Shown piece after piece: positions 40,560-40,688 of a stretch of DNA of 40,688 nt. The notes beneath the pieces are model-generated. The model made no database searches. It was given only the letters and a program-made list of their open reading frames with translations, and was not told where the DNA came from. Source of the DNA: Chryseobacterium viscerum (GTDB lineage Bacteria > Bacteroidota > Bacteroidia > Flavobacteriales > Weeksellaceae). The stretch lies in contig NZ_PPEG02000016.1 in the NCBI RefSeq assembly GCF_002899945.2, positions 1 to 40,688 of the forward strand. The letters are read 5' to 3'. Numbering within the stretch: the first letter of the stretch is position 1; each line of letters begins with the position of its first letter. The position numbers and the translations under genes are program-made.

Positions 40560-40688
40560 TAAGAGCCTGTTTAAATTTTGTTCAATAATATTTTAATAGC
40601 TGATAGTTTGACCATATTTTCAGAATTTTCCATTAGCAATTCATAATTTCGGCAAAGTCTTCTGTCATTATCAAACCAAGAAAAAGTT
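40560..40688 (-). mobile_element. Edge of an IS5-family insertion sequence
   Basis: AAGAGCCTGTTTAAATTTTG at 40561-40580 looks like the terminal inverted repeat of this IS group and overlaps the transposase stop. The element continues past the right edge. The target duplication cannot be seen without the other end. Confidence 0.6.
40571..40688 (-). CDS. IS5-type transposase, C-terminal fragment (runs off window)
   Basis: Reading the minus strand from base 40687 gives 38 codons ending at TAA (40573-40571). They encode SWFDNDRRLCRNYELLMENS and then MVKLSAIKILLNKI. This 'W--DYRRL--DYE' and 'A---LLLNK' ending is characteristic of IS5-family (IS427/IS1031-like) transposases. The rest of the gene lies beyond the window, so it cannot be judged intact. 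Confidence 0.7.
   Translation of the reverse strand, partial: TFSWFDNDRRLCRNYELLMENSENMVKLSAIKILLNKI

Noticed and set aside
1..40688. CRISPR array or rRNA genes
   Set aside because: No regularly spaced short repeats and no rRNA-like sequence seen anywhere in the window.

Overview
The window looks like a Flavobacteriia chromosome, most likely Chryseobacterium or a close Weeksellaceae relative. The reasons are AT-rich host DNA, A-rich translation starts, several Bacteroidetes-type -7 promoter boxes (TAnnTTTG), TlpA-like thioredoxins, FISUMP-type surface proteins, and a valine/methylcitrate catabolic operon of flavobacterial character. This assignment comes from recognising families, not from a database search.

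Layout. (a) 1-2582: 3' part of a large exported repeat protein with a FISUMP-like C-terminus and a perfect 276-bp internal duplication. (b) 2652-7662: an accessory block with a TlpA-like thioredoxin, three small helix-turn-helix proteins, a hypothetical, and a decayed second copy of the 'thioredoxin end - hairpins - HTH gene' unit. Several long-loop hairpins punctuate the gaps. (c) 7995-9991: a family 2 glycosyltransferase and an alpha/beta hydrolase. (d) about 10.1-19.5 kb: a probable genomic island. Its core is a compact five-gene minus-strand operon (16981 to 10424) of visibly higher GC. It encodes three related helical pore-forming-toxin-like proteins (HBL/Nhe/Ahl type), a 771-residue beta-rich protein and a 329-residue protein that may have an ABBA prenyltransferase fold. 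IS21-like terminal repeats lie on the left. On the right are a small ORF and a large serine recombinase whose reading frame runs into the terminator and body of tRNA-Arg. (e) 19.5-19.7 kb: tRNA-Pro and tRNA-Arg. (f) 19.9-24.1 kb: small hypotheticals, two lipoproteins, a YggL-like protein and a secreted nuclease. (g) 24.2-28.3 kb: a BcrAB-like ABC exporter behind an erythromycin-esterase-like protein, then an e(P4)-type lipoprotein phosphatase. (h) 28.4-39.1 kb: a ten-gene minus-strand operon. (i) 39.1-40.7 kb: a cobalamin riboswitch pointing at that operon, a SUKH-like protein and the edge of an IS5-type element.

How the genes work together. The long operon covers valine breakdown from isobutyryl-CoA (acyl-CoA dehydrogenase, enoyl-CoA hydratase, 3-hydroxyisobutyryl-CoA hydrolase, MmsB, MmsA) to propionyl-CoA. 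Propionyl-CoA is then oxidised by PrpC, PrpD and PrpB to pyruvate and succinate. queH and a protein resembling the alpha-glutamyl/putrescinyl thymine pyrophosphorylase clade 3 family are attached at the distal end. The methylcitrate cycle is the B12-independent alternative to methylmalonyl-CoA mutase, so a B12 riboswitch upstream of prpB makes regulatory sense. However, about 460 bp and a possible separate promoter lie between them.

The strongest candidate for an undescribed system is the toxin-like operon. It holds three paralogues that share a P-x-W ... IPQ signature, two with hydrophobic membrane-entry segments and one with a milder one. None has a Sec signal, and two co-transcribed accessory proteins of unknown role follow.
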